A stretch of DNA of 42,090 nucleotides from CAYNLK01 sp964398055 (GCA_964398055.1 CAYNLK010000053.1:1-42090), one strand, 5' to 3'; counted from the first letter of the stretch, positions 7,362 through 15,045 are shown. Translations and numbers: made by a program. The notes: a model not told the origin generated them from the sequence alone.

Positions 7362-8264
7362 TTATTGATTTTCGTCCGGCGGGGCTGACTCCAGCGGAAG
7401 GAGACCTTCCTCTTCAGGGGTGGGCGTTCCCGTTGCTGGCGGAGCGGCGGCTTCACCCGGTTGGGGAGTCAGGGTCGCCGGATTATCCACTTTTTCCCAA
7501 ATCTGGTCCACCACCTGACCTTCGGCGCCCATAATGCCCCGGCTAAGCCCGTTGACGATCACCTCCACGCCGCCGGCGTTACCCGCCCGAATGGCCACTC
7601 GCTGCTGGCCGGTCCAACTCCGTTGTTCGCCGGGTTGAAGCACCCCCTCAAATACTTTGACGTCGTCGGTTAGAATCTGGATCCAGGAGGGCTGGCTGAT
7701 GGCCAGTTCCACGGTGACGCCGCCGTAGATAATCGGCGTGGGCGTATCGGTGGGGGGCAGCGGGGTGGGCGTATCGGTCGGCAAGGGGGTGACGGTTGGC
7801 AACAGCAGGGCGGCGTTATCGGTCAGGGCTTTTGGGTCCGGTGTTTTGGTGGGCGTCGGGGTCACTCCCGGCGCAATGATGGCGCCGTAGGCCAGGTAAC
7901 CGGCGCCGCCAACGACCAACACAAAAAGGAAAAGCCCAATCAGTACATCCCAATTGAGCAGGGGGCGGGGGGCCATCGACAGATTCATAAACTCGATGCC
8001 GTCGGCGGTGAGGCGTTGGCCTTTGATGGGGATCAGGCCGTTACCATCATACAGGGTGAGGGCCTGGATAGGGTCTAGCTTGAGGAATTTGGCGTAGTTG
8101 CGGATCAGCCCGCGCGCCACAATCGGCGACGGAAACTGCTTGAAGTTATCCGTTTCCATCGCCTGGAGTAGATGCTGGCGAATATGGGTCGCCGCCTCTA
8201 CCTCCTCCAGGGTTAGCCCTTGGGCTTCACGAGCTGTTTTGAGCATCTCACCTAAATTGGCCAC
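7362..8264 (-). CDS. RodZ-like protein: cytoplasmic HTH_25, TM segment, DUF4115-like domain
   Basis: I start it at GTG 8264, behind GGAG with a 7-nt gap; the open frame reaches 8366 but without a ribosome site. The order is a HTH_25 domain (LGEMLKTAREAQGLTLEEVE then ATHIRQHLLQAMETDNF and RGLIRNYAKFL), one membrane helix near residue 110 (LIGLFLFVLVVGGAGYL) and a Thr/Pro-rich linker (PTPTKTPDPK, PTDTPTPLPP). A beta-rich C-domain follows (VELAISQPSWIQILTDD ... PGEQRSW) like DUF4115 of RodZ, then an acidic tail. RodZ links MreB to the wall machinery in rods. In Chloroflexi this architecture is common, but its role is less certain. Confidence 0.8.
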   Translation of the reverse strand: MANLGEMLKTAREAQGLTLEEVEAATHIRQHLLQAMETDNFKQFPSPIVARGLIRNYAKFLKLDPIQALTLYDGNGLIPIKGQRLTADGIEFMNLSMAPRPLLNWDVLIGLFLFVLVVGGAGYLAYGAIIAPGVTPTPTKTPDPKALTDNAALLLPTVTPLPTDTPTPLPPTDTPTPIIYGGVTVELAISQPSWIQILTDDVKVFEGVLQPGEQRSWTGQQRVAIRAGNAGGVEVIVNGLSRGIMGAEGQVVDQIWEKVDNPATLTPQPGEAAAPPATGTPTPEEEGLLPLESAPPDENQ

Positions 8265-8454
8265 AACGCATCTCCACGAACAATCTGGCCGGCCAGGGTG
8301 ACCAGCTACCTGCCAATTCAACCAAAAAAGAGACCTTCCTTCCCAAGAAGGCCCACCAAACAACAAATCGCAGACCCATATCTTACACGCACCCTCCCAA
8401 GTGTCAAGTTTCTTCCGGCTTATCTGGACCTAATACGAATCCAATGTCCCCATA

Positions 8455-8468
8455 GTGACAAATGTCAC
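8455..8468. promoter_or_regulatory. CRP/FNR-type palindrome, copy 1
   Basis: GTGACAAATGTCAC has perfect 5-bp arms around 4 bp and fits the GTGA-N6-TCAC core of CRP-family sites. It is paired with a second copy 23 bp downstream, about two helical turns away. Confidence 0.55.
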
Positions 8469-8477
8469 CTCAAGAAA

Positions 8478-8491
8478 GTGACTTTCGTCAC
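8478..8491. promoter_or_regulatory. CRP/FNR-type palindrome, copy 2
   Basis: GTGACTTTCGTCAC has the same arms as the copy at 8455 with an unrelated centre, so the arms rather than the whole block are conserved, as expected for a protein-binding site. It lies just upstream of a weak promoter-like pair at 8494-8522. Confidence 0.55.
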
Positions 8492-8647
8492 TCTTGCCGA
8501 ATGGCTCACATTCTTGTATCTTGGTAAAAGAGTTTTTGATTATTTCGCGAGTCCCCTCGTTGCGGACATTAAACAGGGCTTGCTGATCCACCAACGTGAC
8601 CTATTTTGGGTCGAAAGTAGAGAGTGGTGGGAAAGGTTGGAGAATTT

Positions 8648-8767
8648 ATGGTTATTGTCGCGGTGATCGCCGGCGCAATTTTCTTGGTGATAACCCTGGG
8701 GCAATGCTTGTTTTCTGGTCGAGTTATCGGCAAGGACTCAAGCGATACAGCCGGTGGACAAGATTGA
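8648..8767 (+). CDS. Possible 39-residue single-pass membrane peptide
   Basis: An ATG at 8648 is preceded by TTGGAG with a 5-nt gap. The product starts MVIVAVIAGAIFLVITLG, a clean membrane helix, followed by a short polar tail (GKDSSDTAGGQD). It ends 39 bp before the GNAT start, so the two could be co-transcribed. Small membrane peptides are hard to prove by eye; the support is the ribosome site and the hydrophobic pattern. Confidence 0.4.
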   Translation: MVIVAVIAGAIFLVITLGQCLFSGRVIGKDSSDTAGGQD

Positions 8768-8806
8768 AACGTTGGCCGAATTTTCCTAAATGTGGAGGGG
8801 CAAACA

Positions 8807-9301
8807 ATGCAGCTCCAAATAAAACCCATTACCGAGTTTGACCGCTCTTGGATGCAGGAACTCCTCCAAACCTGTTGGGGCTCTACCCGGGTGGTTAGCC
8901 GCGGCCGGCTGCACCAGGCCGACCAACAGCCCGGCTTTGTAGCCGAGTTATGGGGCCAGAAAGTTGGCCTGGTCACTTATCAGCTTGAGGGCGACCAGGC
9001 CGAAATTGTGACTCTGGCCAGCCTGGTCGAGCGGCAGGGCGCCGGCACGGCTTTGGTTGAGGCAGTGCGCCAGGCGGCCCAGGCGGCCGGTTGTCGCCGG
9101 CTCTGGCTCATTACCACGAACGACAATCTGGCCGCGCTCCGTTTCTACCAGAGGCGGGGTTTTGTGCTGGCGCAACTTCATCCCAACGCCATCGCGCAAT
9201 CGCGCCGGCTCAAACCTGAGATTCCGCGGGTTGGCCAGAATGGTATTCCCATTCGGGATGAAATCGAGCTTGAGTTATTGCTGACGACAACGATCAAATA
9301 G
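8807..9301 (+). CDS. GNAT-family N-acetyltransferase
   Basis: The ATG at 8807 follows GGAGGGG with a 6-nt gap. The 164-residue protein has the GNAT acetyl-CoA loop (ERQGAGTALVEAVRQAA, a Q-x-x-G-x-G/A variant) and the motif B region ITTNDNLAALRFYQRRGF, whose N-x-x-A-x-x-F-Y-x-x-x-G-F is diagnostic. The C-terminal IPIRDEIELEL suits the last beta strands. The substrate is unknown; a small molecule or amine is typical of this subgroup. The downstream palindromic repeat separates it from the SDR gene. Confidence 0.85.
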   Translation: MQLQIKPITEFDRSWMQELLQTCWGSTRVVSRGRLHQADQQPGFVAELWGQKVGLVTYQLEGDQAEIVTLASLVERQGAGTALVEAVRQAAQAAGCRRLWLITTNDNLAALRFYQRRGFVLAQLHPNAIAQSRRLKPEIPRVGQNGIPIRDEIELELLLTTTIK

Positions 9302-9307
9302 ATGCCC

Positions 9308-9364
9308 GACCGCCGACGGCTGACCGCTGACCGCCGTATCAATGGCCGTCAGCGGTCGGCGGTC
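9308..9364. repeat. REP-like palindromic intergenic repeat
   Basis: GACCGCCGAC (9308-9317) and CGCTGAC return inverted on the right side as GTCAGCGGTCGGCGGTC, with a 7-bp insertion in the left arm, giving a GC-rich hairpin between the GNAT and SDR genes. Related words recur near 41081-41213, so it belongs to a dispersed family. Confidence 0.55.
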
Positions 9365-9383
9365 CTAAAGGAGAATTTTGAAG

Positions 9384-10178
9384 ATGCCAAACCACCACCC
9401 ACCTCAAGGCCGCTTGGCCGGTAAAGTAGCTCTGATCACCGGCGGCACTTCTGGCATTGGCGCGGCGACCGCCCGGCTCTTTGGCCGGGAAGGGGCAACC
9501 GTGATCATCACCGGCCGGCGGGTCGAATTGGGCCAGGCTATGGCGGCTGGCATCGCCGCAGACGGCGGCCGGGCGCGTTTCATCGCTGCTGACCATACCC
9601 GGCCGGAAGATTGCCAGCAGGTCATCGAGACCATTATGGCCGATTTTGGCCGGCTGGATATTCTGTTCAACAACGCCGGTATCGTCACCAGCGGCACGGC
9701 CGAAGCAACCACTGAGGCCGGGTGGGCCGCGGTGCTGGCGCTCAATGTGACCGCGGTCTGGCGGATGAGCCGGCTGGCCCTGCCCCATATGCGGGCGCAG
9801 GGCGGCGGTGTCATCATCAACAACGCCTCGGATTGGGGGGTGGTCGGCGGGCGTGAGGCGGTGGCCTACTGCGCCAGCAAAGGCGCGGTGGTGTTGCTGA
9901 CCAAGGCGATGGCCCTGGATCACGCCCGGGAGAATATCCGCATCAACGCCGTTTGTCCGGGCGATACCTACGTAGAGCGTTGGGCGCAGGCGGGCTTTCA
10001 GGGTTCGGCCGGCAAGGATTTTGAGACCGCGCTCAAGGAAGCCGCCGCGGCGCTGCCGATAGGCCGGCTTGGCCAGGCCGAGGAGATTGCCAGAGCCGTA
10101 CTCTTTTTGGCCAGCGACGACTCATCCTTTGTAACCGGCGCGGCCCTGCTGGTCGATGGCGGCAATACGGCGGCGTAA
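9384..10178 (+). CDS. Short-chain dehydrogenase/reductase (classical SDR)
   Basis: The 264-residue protein (ATG 9384 behind AAAGGAG; a TTG at 9378 is the alternative) is a textbook classical SDR. It has TGGTSGIG (19-26) for the dinucleotide, NNAG (96-99), the catalytic Ser149 (NNASDW) and YCASK with Tyr162 and Lys166. The C-terminal PIGRLGQAEEIARAVLFLAS and DGGNTAA are also standard. The GRR after the second strand suggests NADP(H) preference. It would act on a hydroxyl/keto group of a sugar, steroid-like or acyl substrate. The neighbours do not say which. Confidence 0.9.
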   Translation: MPNHHPPQGRLAGKVALITGGTSGIGAATARLFGREGATVIITGRRVELGQAMAAGIAADGGRARFIAADHTRPEDCQQVIETIMADFGRLDILFNNAGIVTSGTAEATTEAGWAAVLALNVTAVWRMSRLALPHMRAQGGGVIINNASDWGVVGGREAVAYCASKGAVVLLTKAMALDHARENIRINAVCPGDTYVERWAQAGFQGSAGKDFETALKEAAAALPIGRLGQAEEIARAVLFLASDDSSFVTGAALLVDGGNTAA

Positions 10179-10383
10179 TGGCTAGAGCCACCAGACCTCA
10201 GCCGGCGACAGGCTCAGGGTTGTTGTGCTCTAAGACTTGGTGTCCTTCGTGTCCTTGGTGGTGAATGAGAAACACGGTAAAAAAGTGCCCTGAGTTTAGC
10301 TCGGGATCAATTCATGCAGTCTGAAACACAATTGACACCTTGCCCGAAACATGCTATAATCCTCCCTGCTTAAGGGAAAACGC

Positions 10384-10456
10384 GTCTCCGTAGCTCAGTG
10401 GATAGAGCATTTGGTTGCGGACCAAAAGGTCGCAGGTTCGAATCCTGCCGGGGACG
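10384..10456 (+). tRNA. tRNA-Arg (anticodon GCG)
   Basis: The full cloverleaf is visible. Acceptor GTCTCCG/CGGGGAC (one G-T pair), D stem GCTC/GAGC, anticodon stem TTTGG/CCAAA with loop TTGCGGA (anticodon GCG, reading CGC and CGU), and T stem GCAGG/CCTGC with loop TTCGAAT. The 3' CCA is not encoded. Confidence 0.9.
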
Positions 10457-10497
10457 CCTGAACCCAGGAAAGTTGTTCTTTAAAATCTAATCCTTTG

Positions 10498-10919
10498 AGA
10501 ATAACTGAAGCCGTCGCTGTTCTGATACACAGGACAGAGGAACTTCCCGACTCTCGGCTCTTGAGGTTGAACCTCGGAGCAAGACCGCCTCACGAAACAG
10601 TAAGTGAGGGCAAAGCACTGTAAAGTGGTTTGACTACAACCGCAACAGAGAGCAGACCAGCCCCAGGCTTTGCCGAGGGGTGATGGGTGAAAGGGTAGGG
10701 TAAGAGCCTACCAGCGGTGTCCGGTAACGGCCCCGGCTGGGCGAGCGTGCGGTCGAGAGCAAGGTGAGCGGGCCGGGCCGGCAGGTTCGGTCTCATCGCA
10801 GTAACACCGGTAATTTAGGGTAACGCCCTATGAGCCAGGTGGGACCACCCTCTAACTTGAGGGTGAGACAGATGACGGCGCGGCATAGCCGACAGAATCG
10901 GGAGTATGCAGGTTATTCT
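10498..10919 (+). ncRNA. rnpB: RNase P RNA (bacterial type A)
   Basis: Conserved RNase P blocks appear in order: GAGGAACTTCC near the 5' end, the strongly diagnostic GGGTAGGGTAAGAGCCTACC in the middle, and AGACAGATGACGG and GACAGAATCGG near the 3' end. The ends are set by the P1 helix AGAATAAC (10498-10505) pairing with GTTATTCT (10912-10919). RNase P removes 5' leaders of pre-tRNAs. The gene lies within a tRNA cluster. Boundaries are good to a few bases. Confidence 0.88.
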
Positions 10920-10941
10920 GCAAAGGATCAGGCCAAATCGT

Positions 10942-11013
10942 TGCGGGGTGGAGCAGAGGTAGCTCGCCAGGCTCATAACCTGGAGGTCGGGGGTTCGATT
11001 CCTCCCCCCGCTA
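10942..11013 (+). tRNA. Initiator tRNA-fMet (anticodon CAT)
   Basis: The cloverleaf has anticodon loop CTCATAA. Two initiator hallmarks are present: no Watson-Crick pair at 1:72 (T against T) and A11:T24 in the D stem (GAGC/GCTC). The anticodon stem is CCAGG/CCTGG, so only two of the three canonical G:C pairs next to the loop are kept and the third is A29:T41, a variant seen in some bacteria. CCA is not encoded. Confidence 0.85.
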
Positions 11014-11034
11014 TCGTAAGGATGAAGGGTGAAA

Positions 11035-11068
11035 GATGAAGGATGAATCAATTGATTTATCCTTCATC
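11035..11068. repeat. Near-perfect palindrome between tRNA genes
   Basis: GATGAAGGAT (11035-11044) pairs with ATCCTTCATC (11059-11068) around the palindrome AATCAATTGATT, forming a long hairpin. The flanks repeat the word CCTTCATCC, as in dispersed Chloroflexi intergenic repeats. It may act as a spacer or processing hairpin between tRNA-fMet and tRNA-Trp. Confidence 0.5.
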
Positions 11069-11099
11069 CCTCTGCCTTCAGCCTTCATCCCTAATACTT

Positions 11100-11172
11100 A
11101 GGGGTGTAGCTCAATTGGCAGAGCGGCGGTCTCCAAAACCGCAGGTTGCGGGTTCAATTCCTGCCACCCCTG
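11100..11172 (+). tRNA. tRNA-Trp (anticodon CCA)
   Basis: Acceptor AGGGGTG/CACCCCT, anticodon loop CTCCAAA within the stem GCGGT/ACCGC, and T stem GCGGG/CCTGC with loop TTCAATT. The discriminator is G, normal for bacterial Trp. CCA is not encoded. Confidence 0.92.
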
Positions 11173-11175
11173 TTG

Positions 11176-11250
<75 letters not shown>

Positions 11251-11255
11251 GTTTA

Positions 11256-11287
11256 AACAGCCTTACTTACCGGTAAGGCTGTTTTTG
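11256..11287 (+). terminator. Terminator of the tRNA/rnpB cluster
   Basis: A perfect 11-bp stem AACAGCCTTAC/GTAAGGCTGTT (11256-11266 and 11273-11283) runs into TTTTT, ending the RNA gene cluster before the LacI-regulated locus. Confidence 0.85.
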
Positions 11288-11299
11288 TCTAGAAGATTA

Positions 11300-11315
11300 C
11301 TGCACACGTGTGCAG
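11300..11315. promoter_or_regulatory. LacI-type operator upstream of the UroD-like gene
   Basis: CTGCACACGTGTGCAG is a perfect 16-bp palindrome sharing the 14-bp core TGCACACGTGTGCA with the site at 12736-12753 in front of the LacI gene. It lies 43 bp upstream of the ATG at 11359. Confidence 0.8.
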
Positions 11316-11358
11316 CCAAAATGAAGCGGGGGGACTCAATGGTTGTCAGGAGGAAAAA

Positions 11359-12636
11359 ATGTTAACGTCAAGAGAACGCGTCAGCTTGGCCTTGAATCAC
11401 CAGGAGCCGGACCGGGTTCCCCTCGATCTGGGCGGCACGCCAGTGACCGGCATGCACGCCAGTTCGGTTTATATCTTGCGCCAGGCTTTAAGGCTCGATC
11501 CCCCCGGCACGCCGGTGAAAGTCATCGACCCCTATCAAATCTCCGGTGAAATCAAGCCGGATTTGATCGAGGCCCTGGGCGTGGATGTGGTCGGAGTGGC
11601 GCCACCCCGCAATTTCTTCGGCTTCAAAAATGAGGGCTGGCGAGAGTGGCAATTGTCCGACGGCACCCCGGTGCTGGTGCCGGCCCTGTTCAACATCGAT
11701 CCGGAGCCGGACGGCTCTATTTACCAGTATCCCGAAGGGGACCGCTCGGTTCCGCCCAGCGGGCGCATGCCCAAGGGTGGCTTTTATGTAGACGCCCTTA
11801 TTCGCCAGCCGCCCATTGACGAGGCTAATCTTAACCCGGAAGATAACCTGGAGGAGTTCAAGCCGATCAGCGCAGCGGATCTGGACTACTTTGCCCGCGA
11901 AATTGAACGGCTCTACACCGAAACCGATAAGGCGATTGCGGCCAACTTTGGCGGGACTGCCTTTGGTGATATTTCCCTGGTGCCGGCTACCTGGCTCAAA
12001 CAGCCCAAAGGGATTCGTGACGTGGAGGAGTGGTACATCAGCACCTTAACCCGCCCGGATTACATCTATCAGGTGTTTGAGCGCCAGGCTGACATAGCCC
12101 TGGCCAACCTGGCCAAACTCCACCAGGTAGTTGGTGAGCGCATTGCGGTGATCTATGTGACCGGCACCGATTTTGGCACCCAGCAGGCCCCATTTTTGTC
12201 GGAAAAAGCATATCGAGAATTGTTCTTCCCATTCCATAAAAAAATTTGTGACTGGATTCACGCCAATACCACCTGGAAGACTTTTATGCATTCCGATGGC
12301 GCGATTGTGCCGCTGCTGCCGAGCATGGCCGAGGCCGGAATTGATATCCTCAACCCCATTCAATGGACGGCCAGGGATATGGACCCCCAAACCCTAAAAG
12401 ATTGCTTTGGCGACCGGTTTGTTTTTTGGGGCGGCGGGGTCGATACCCAGGGCACCCTGCCCTTTGGTACGCCTGCCCAGGTTAAAGAGGAAGTCAACCG
12501 AAATATCCATATTTTTGGACGGGGCGGCGGTTACGTTTTTAGTACGGTGCATAACGTCCAGCCCGGCGTACCGGCCGAAAACCTTCTGGCGCTGTACCAA
12601 ACTGTCCAGGCCGTTCGATCTTATCCCCTTGCCTGA
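11359..12636 (+). CDS. UroD/MtaA-superfamily protein (uroporphyrinogen decarboxylase-like)
   Basis: The ATG at 11359 follows CAGGAGG. The 425-residue protein is of the URO-D/MtaA/CmuA superfamily. It begins MLTSRERVSLALNHQEPDRV, the usual opening of the non-haem branch, has GxDVVGVAPP, and ends with VFWGGGVDTQGTLPFGTP and VFSTVHNVQPGVP, which supply the C-terminal barrel loops. Position next to a LacI regulator, a dehydrogenase and a sugar ABC transporter argues against haem synthesis and for a catabolic role. Corrinoid/thiol methyl transfer, or turnover of a methylated substrate, is the usual guess for such members. A LacI-type operator sits directly upstream. Confidence 0.8.
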   Translation: MLTSRERVSLALNHQEPDRVPLDLGGTPVTGMHASSVYILRQALRLDPPGTPVKVIDPYQISGEIKPDLIEALGVDVVGVAPPRNFFGFKNEGWREWQLSDGTPVLVPALFNIDPEPDGSIYQYPEGDRSVPPSGRMPKGGFYVDALIRQPPIDEANLNPEDNLEEFKPISAADLDYFAREIERLYTETDKAIAANFGGTAFGDISLVPATWLKQPKGIRDVEEWYISTLTRPDYIYQVFERQADIALANLAKLHQVVGERIAVIYVTGTDFGTQQAPFLSEKAYRELFFPFHKKICDWIHANTTWKTFMHSDGAIVPLLPSMAEAGIDILNPIQWTARDMDPQTLKDCFGDRFVFWGGGVDTQGTLPFGTPAQVKEEVNRNIHIFGRGGGYVFSTVHNVQPGVPAENLLALYQTVQAVRSYPLA

Positions 12637-12701
12637 CCAACCCGCGACCGACCGGCTAACGAATCAATGTTGAAAATCAGCTCAAATCAAACGTTTACCT
12701 A

Positions 12702-12730
12702 TTGACAATCTGATAGGACTGTGGTACAAT
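12702..12730 (+). promoter_or_regulatory. Consensus promoter of the LacI regulator
   Basis: TTGACA (12702-12707) and TACAAT (12725-12730) are separated by 17 bp. The predicted start at about 12737 falls at the edge of the operator palindrome at 12736-12753, so the regulator most likely represses itself. Confidence 0.75.
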
Positions 12731-12735
12731 CCAGC

Positions 12736-12753
12736 TATGCACACGTGTGCATA
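12736..12753. promoter_or_regulatory. LacI-type operator at the regulator's own promoter
   Basis: TATGCACACGTGTGCATA is a perfect 18-bp palindrome sharing the core TGCACACGTGTGCA with the site at 11300-11315. It overlaps the transcription start of the promoter at 12702-12730. Confidence 0.82.
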
Positions 12754-12767
12754 ACCTGGAGGGGGCT

Positions 12768-13769
12768 ATGCCGGTTACCATCAAAGATATCGCCAAAGCC
12801 GCCGGTGTGTCACATACAACTGTTTCCCGCGCCCTGCACGGCAGCCCCGCCATTAGCCCTGAAACAACAACCCGGATCCGGAAATTAGCCCAAGAGATGG
12901 GCTATACGCCCAGCGCCGTCGCCCAAAGTCTACTGGCCCGCCGAACCCAAACCATCGGCGTAGTTCTGACGACCATTGCCGACCCTTTTACGGCCCAAAT
13001 AGTGGGCGGGGTCGAAGAGACGGCTCAGGCCGCCGGTTATAGCGTTTTCCTTAGCACCTCCCATGGCAATCCTGATCAAGAGATGGCGGTGGTTGAAACC
13101 TTTCACCGCCGCCGAGTTGATGCTATTATTGTGGTAGCCTCACGGGTTGGTAGTTTATATAGTTCCCGGCTCAATCAGATTCGGGTGCCCATTGTTTTGG
13201 TCAATAACCAGGAGGAGGGGGATTATCTCTATTCGGTGGCGGTGGATGATATCAGCGCGGCCCAAGAGTCGGTGGAATACCTGATTGGCCTGGGCCACCG
13301 GCGTGTGGGTTACGTGGGCGCAGTGAACCGGCCCAAGTCCAATCGACGCCGGCAAACCGGCTACCAGACTGCCCTGCGGCAGGCCGGTATTCCGATTGAT
13401 CCAGGGCTGATCCAGGCCCCTCTGGCTGACAACGACCTCGAGCGAGGCCGGCTCGCTCTGGCCCAACTCAGCCTGACCGGCGCTACCGCCGTATTGTGCT
13501 ATAATGATCTGACTGCCATCGGGCTGCTACTGGCCTGTCGCCAAGCCAATATCGCTGTCCCTCAACATTTCAGTATTGTCGGTTTTGATGACATCGAACC
13601 AGCTTTCTACGTAACTCCACCTCTGACTACCGTTCGCCAACCTCGGGTCAAACTCGGACAACTGGCCATCCAGATGGTGCTTGATCTGCTCAACGGCCAA
13701 GAAGTGCAGAACCAAATCTTGAATTGTGAGCTGATTGTGCGCGAGTCAACCGCACGAGTACCCAATTGA
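12768..13769 (+). CDS. LacI/GalR-family transcriptional regulator
   Basis: The ATG at 12768 follows GGAGGGGG. The 333-residue protein starts with a classic LacI HTH and hinge (TIKDIAKAAGVSHTTVSRAL, then a MGYTPSAVAQSL hinge helix). A periplasmic-binding-protein-like sensor domain follows, with TQTIGVVLTTIADPFTAQIV and FSIVGFDDIEPAFY. It should bind a sugar-like inducer and control its own promoter and the UroD-like gene through the twin TGCACACGTGTGCA sites. By position it probably also controls the downstream dehydrogenase and transporter, although I see no third operator in front of those genes. Confidence 0.92.
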   Translation: MPVTIKDIAKAAGVSHTTVSRALHGSPAISPETTTRIRKLAQEMGYTPSAVAQSLLARRTQTIGVVLTTIADPFTAQIVGGVEETAQAAGYSVFLSTSHGNPDQEMAVVETFHRRRVDAIIVVASRVGSLYSSRLNQIRVPIVLVNNQEEGDYLYSVAVDDISAAQESVEYLIGLGHRRVGYVGAVNRPKSNRRRQTGYQTALRQAGIPIDPGLIQAPLADNDLERGRLALAQLSLTGATAVLCYNDLTAIGLLLACRQANIAVPQHFSIVGFDDIEPAFYVTPPLTTVRQPRVKLGQLAIQMVLDLLNGQEVQNQILNCELIVRESTARVPN

Positions 13770-13846
13770 ACGCCTTGATCTGTTCTTGCTGAAACCTTTA
13801 CCGAACTTCTAATCTATTCTATGACCAAAAAGAAAGGATGTCGTGG

Positions 13847-14863
13847 ATGACAGCCCAAGTCAATGTTGGACTCATTGGCGCCGGCCGGATTGGCCGGGTT
13901 CACGCCGAAACCTTAGCCTACCGGATTCCGGAGGCCAACCTGGTGGCCGTGGCCGACGTATTTTTGGAGGCAGCCGAAAAATGCGCGACCGATTACCGGA
14001 TTCCGCTGGCTACGGCAGACCCGCAAGTTGTTTTGAATGATAAAACGATCGATGCGGTTATCATCTGCTCCAGCACCGATACCCACGCTCAATTCATCTC
14101 CGCCGCGGCCGAAGCCGGCAAACACATCTTCTGTGAAAAACCCATTGCCCTTGACCTGGCCGTTATCGATGCGGCGCTGGCCGCGGTCGAGCAGCGTGGC
14201 GTCAAATTGCAGTTGGGCTTCAACCGCCGTTTTGACCCGAACTTCAAGCAGGCCCGTGACATGGTCGCCGCCGGTAAGATCGGCACACCGCACATCGTTC
14301 ACATCATTGCCCGTGATCCGGCCCCGCCGCCGGTCGAATACATTAAGGTTTCAGGCGGTATCTTTTTGGACCAAACGATCCACGATTTTGATATGGCCCG
14401 CTTCCTGATCGACAGCGAAGTTGAGGAAGTGTATGCGATCGGCGGGGTGATGGTTGACCCGGCCATCGGTGAAGCCGGAGATATTGACACCGCCATCATT
14501 ACCTTGCGCTATGCCAATGGCGCTATCGGCACCATCGATAATAGTCGCCGGGCGGTCTACGGCTACGACCAGCGAGTGGAGGTGTTTGGCTCGGCCGGCT
14601 CGATTGTGGTCGCCAACAAAACTCCTCATACCGCTATTTACAGCAACGCCGACAGCGTCCAATCGGCCAAACCGCTCTACTTCTTCCTGGAGCGGTACAT
14701 GGATGCCTACCTGGCCGAAATGAGGGTCTTTATTGACTGTATCTTGCAAGATACTCCCCCGCCGGTGACCGGTTTGGATGGCCGGATACCGGTGGTGATG
14801 GGTCTGGCTGCCTGGAAATCCTACCGCGAAAACAGACCGGTCAAACTGGCTGAAATCGCCTGA
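13847..14863 (+). CDS. iolG: Gfo/Idh/MocA oxidoreductase, probable inositol 2-dehydrogenase
   Basis: I choose ATG 13847, eight bases after AAAGGA; ATG 13838 is too close to it. The 338-residue protein has the NAD-binding VGLIGAGRIGRVHA (7-20), the EKP motif (97-99) and the catalytic FLDQTIHDFDMARF segment with Asp175 and His179 in D-x3-H spacing. The blocks IDNSRRAVYGYDQRVEVFGS and AGDIDTA closely resemble IolG enzymes, which oxidise myo-inositol to scyllo-inosose with NAD. The adjoining ribose/inositol-type ABC transporter supports an inositol or related cyclitol/sugar substrate, but other sugars remain possible. Confidence 0.8.
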   Translation: MTAQVNVGLIGAGRIGRVHAETLAYRIPEANLVAVADVFLEAAEKCATDYRIPLATADPQVVLNDKTIDAVIICSSTDTHAQFISAAAEAGKHIFCEKPIALDLAVIDAALAAVEQRGVKLQLGFNRRFDPNFKQARDMVAAGKIGTPHIVHIIARDPAPPPVEYIKVSGGIFLDQTIHDFDMARFLIDSEVEEVYAIGGVMVDPAIGEAGDIDTAIITLRYANGAIGTIDNSRRAVYGYDQRVEVFGSAGSIVVANKTPHTAIYSNADSVQSAKPLYFFLERYMDAYLAEMRVFIDCILQDTPPPVTGLDGRIPVVMGLAAWKSYRENRPVKLAEIA

Positions 14864-14883
14864 GGCAGCTTTATAGGAGGCCA

Positions 14884-14918
14884 CACGTTGAACAGTAACG
14901 TCGAAACCGTTCAACGTG
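14884..14918. repeat. Long-armed inverted repeat before the binding-protein gene
   Basis: CACGTTGAAC (14884-14893) and GTTCAACGTG (14909-14918) form perfect 10-bp arms around 15 bp. It lies between the dehydrogenase and the solute-binding protein. There is no T-run, so it is either an operator or an mRNA hairpin rather than a terminator. Confidence 0.55.
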
Positions 14919-15045
14919 AGCCACGTTATATCGACCAGAAAGGAGGGATTAACGGCGATAACAGACCAAAATATTATCACGGTGTTACTGCTCACAATTT
15001 GTATCTATCAAAAAAATTTACGTATGTCTGAAGGAGGAAAAATAA

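Larger units (their letters stand above)
8265..8647. other. Intergenic stretch with CRP-like palindromes
   Basis: This 383-bp gap separates the divergent RodZ-like and GNAT sides. A 122-codon open frame across it (8298-8666) has atypical composition and no ribosome site, so I treat it as spurious. The visible content is the palindrome pair at 8455-8491 and a weak promoter-like TTGCCG-N17-TATCTT (8494-8522). Confidence 0.5.

Noticed and set aside
8298..8666. 122-codon open frame in the gap after RodZ
   Set aside because: Composition unlike neighbours, no ribosome site, and it spans the CRP-type palindromes.
14351..14995. 214-codon minus-strand open frame opposite the dehydrogenase
   Set aside because: Antisense shadow of a well-supported IolG-like gene.
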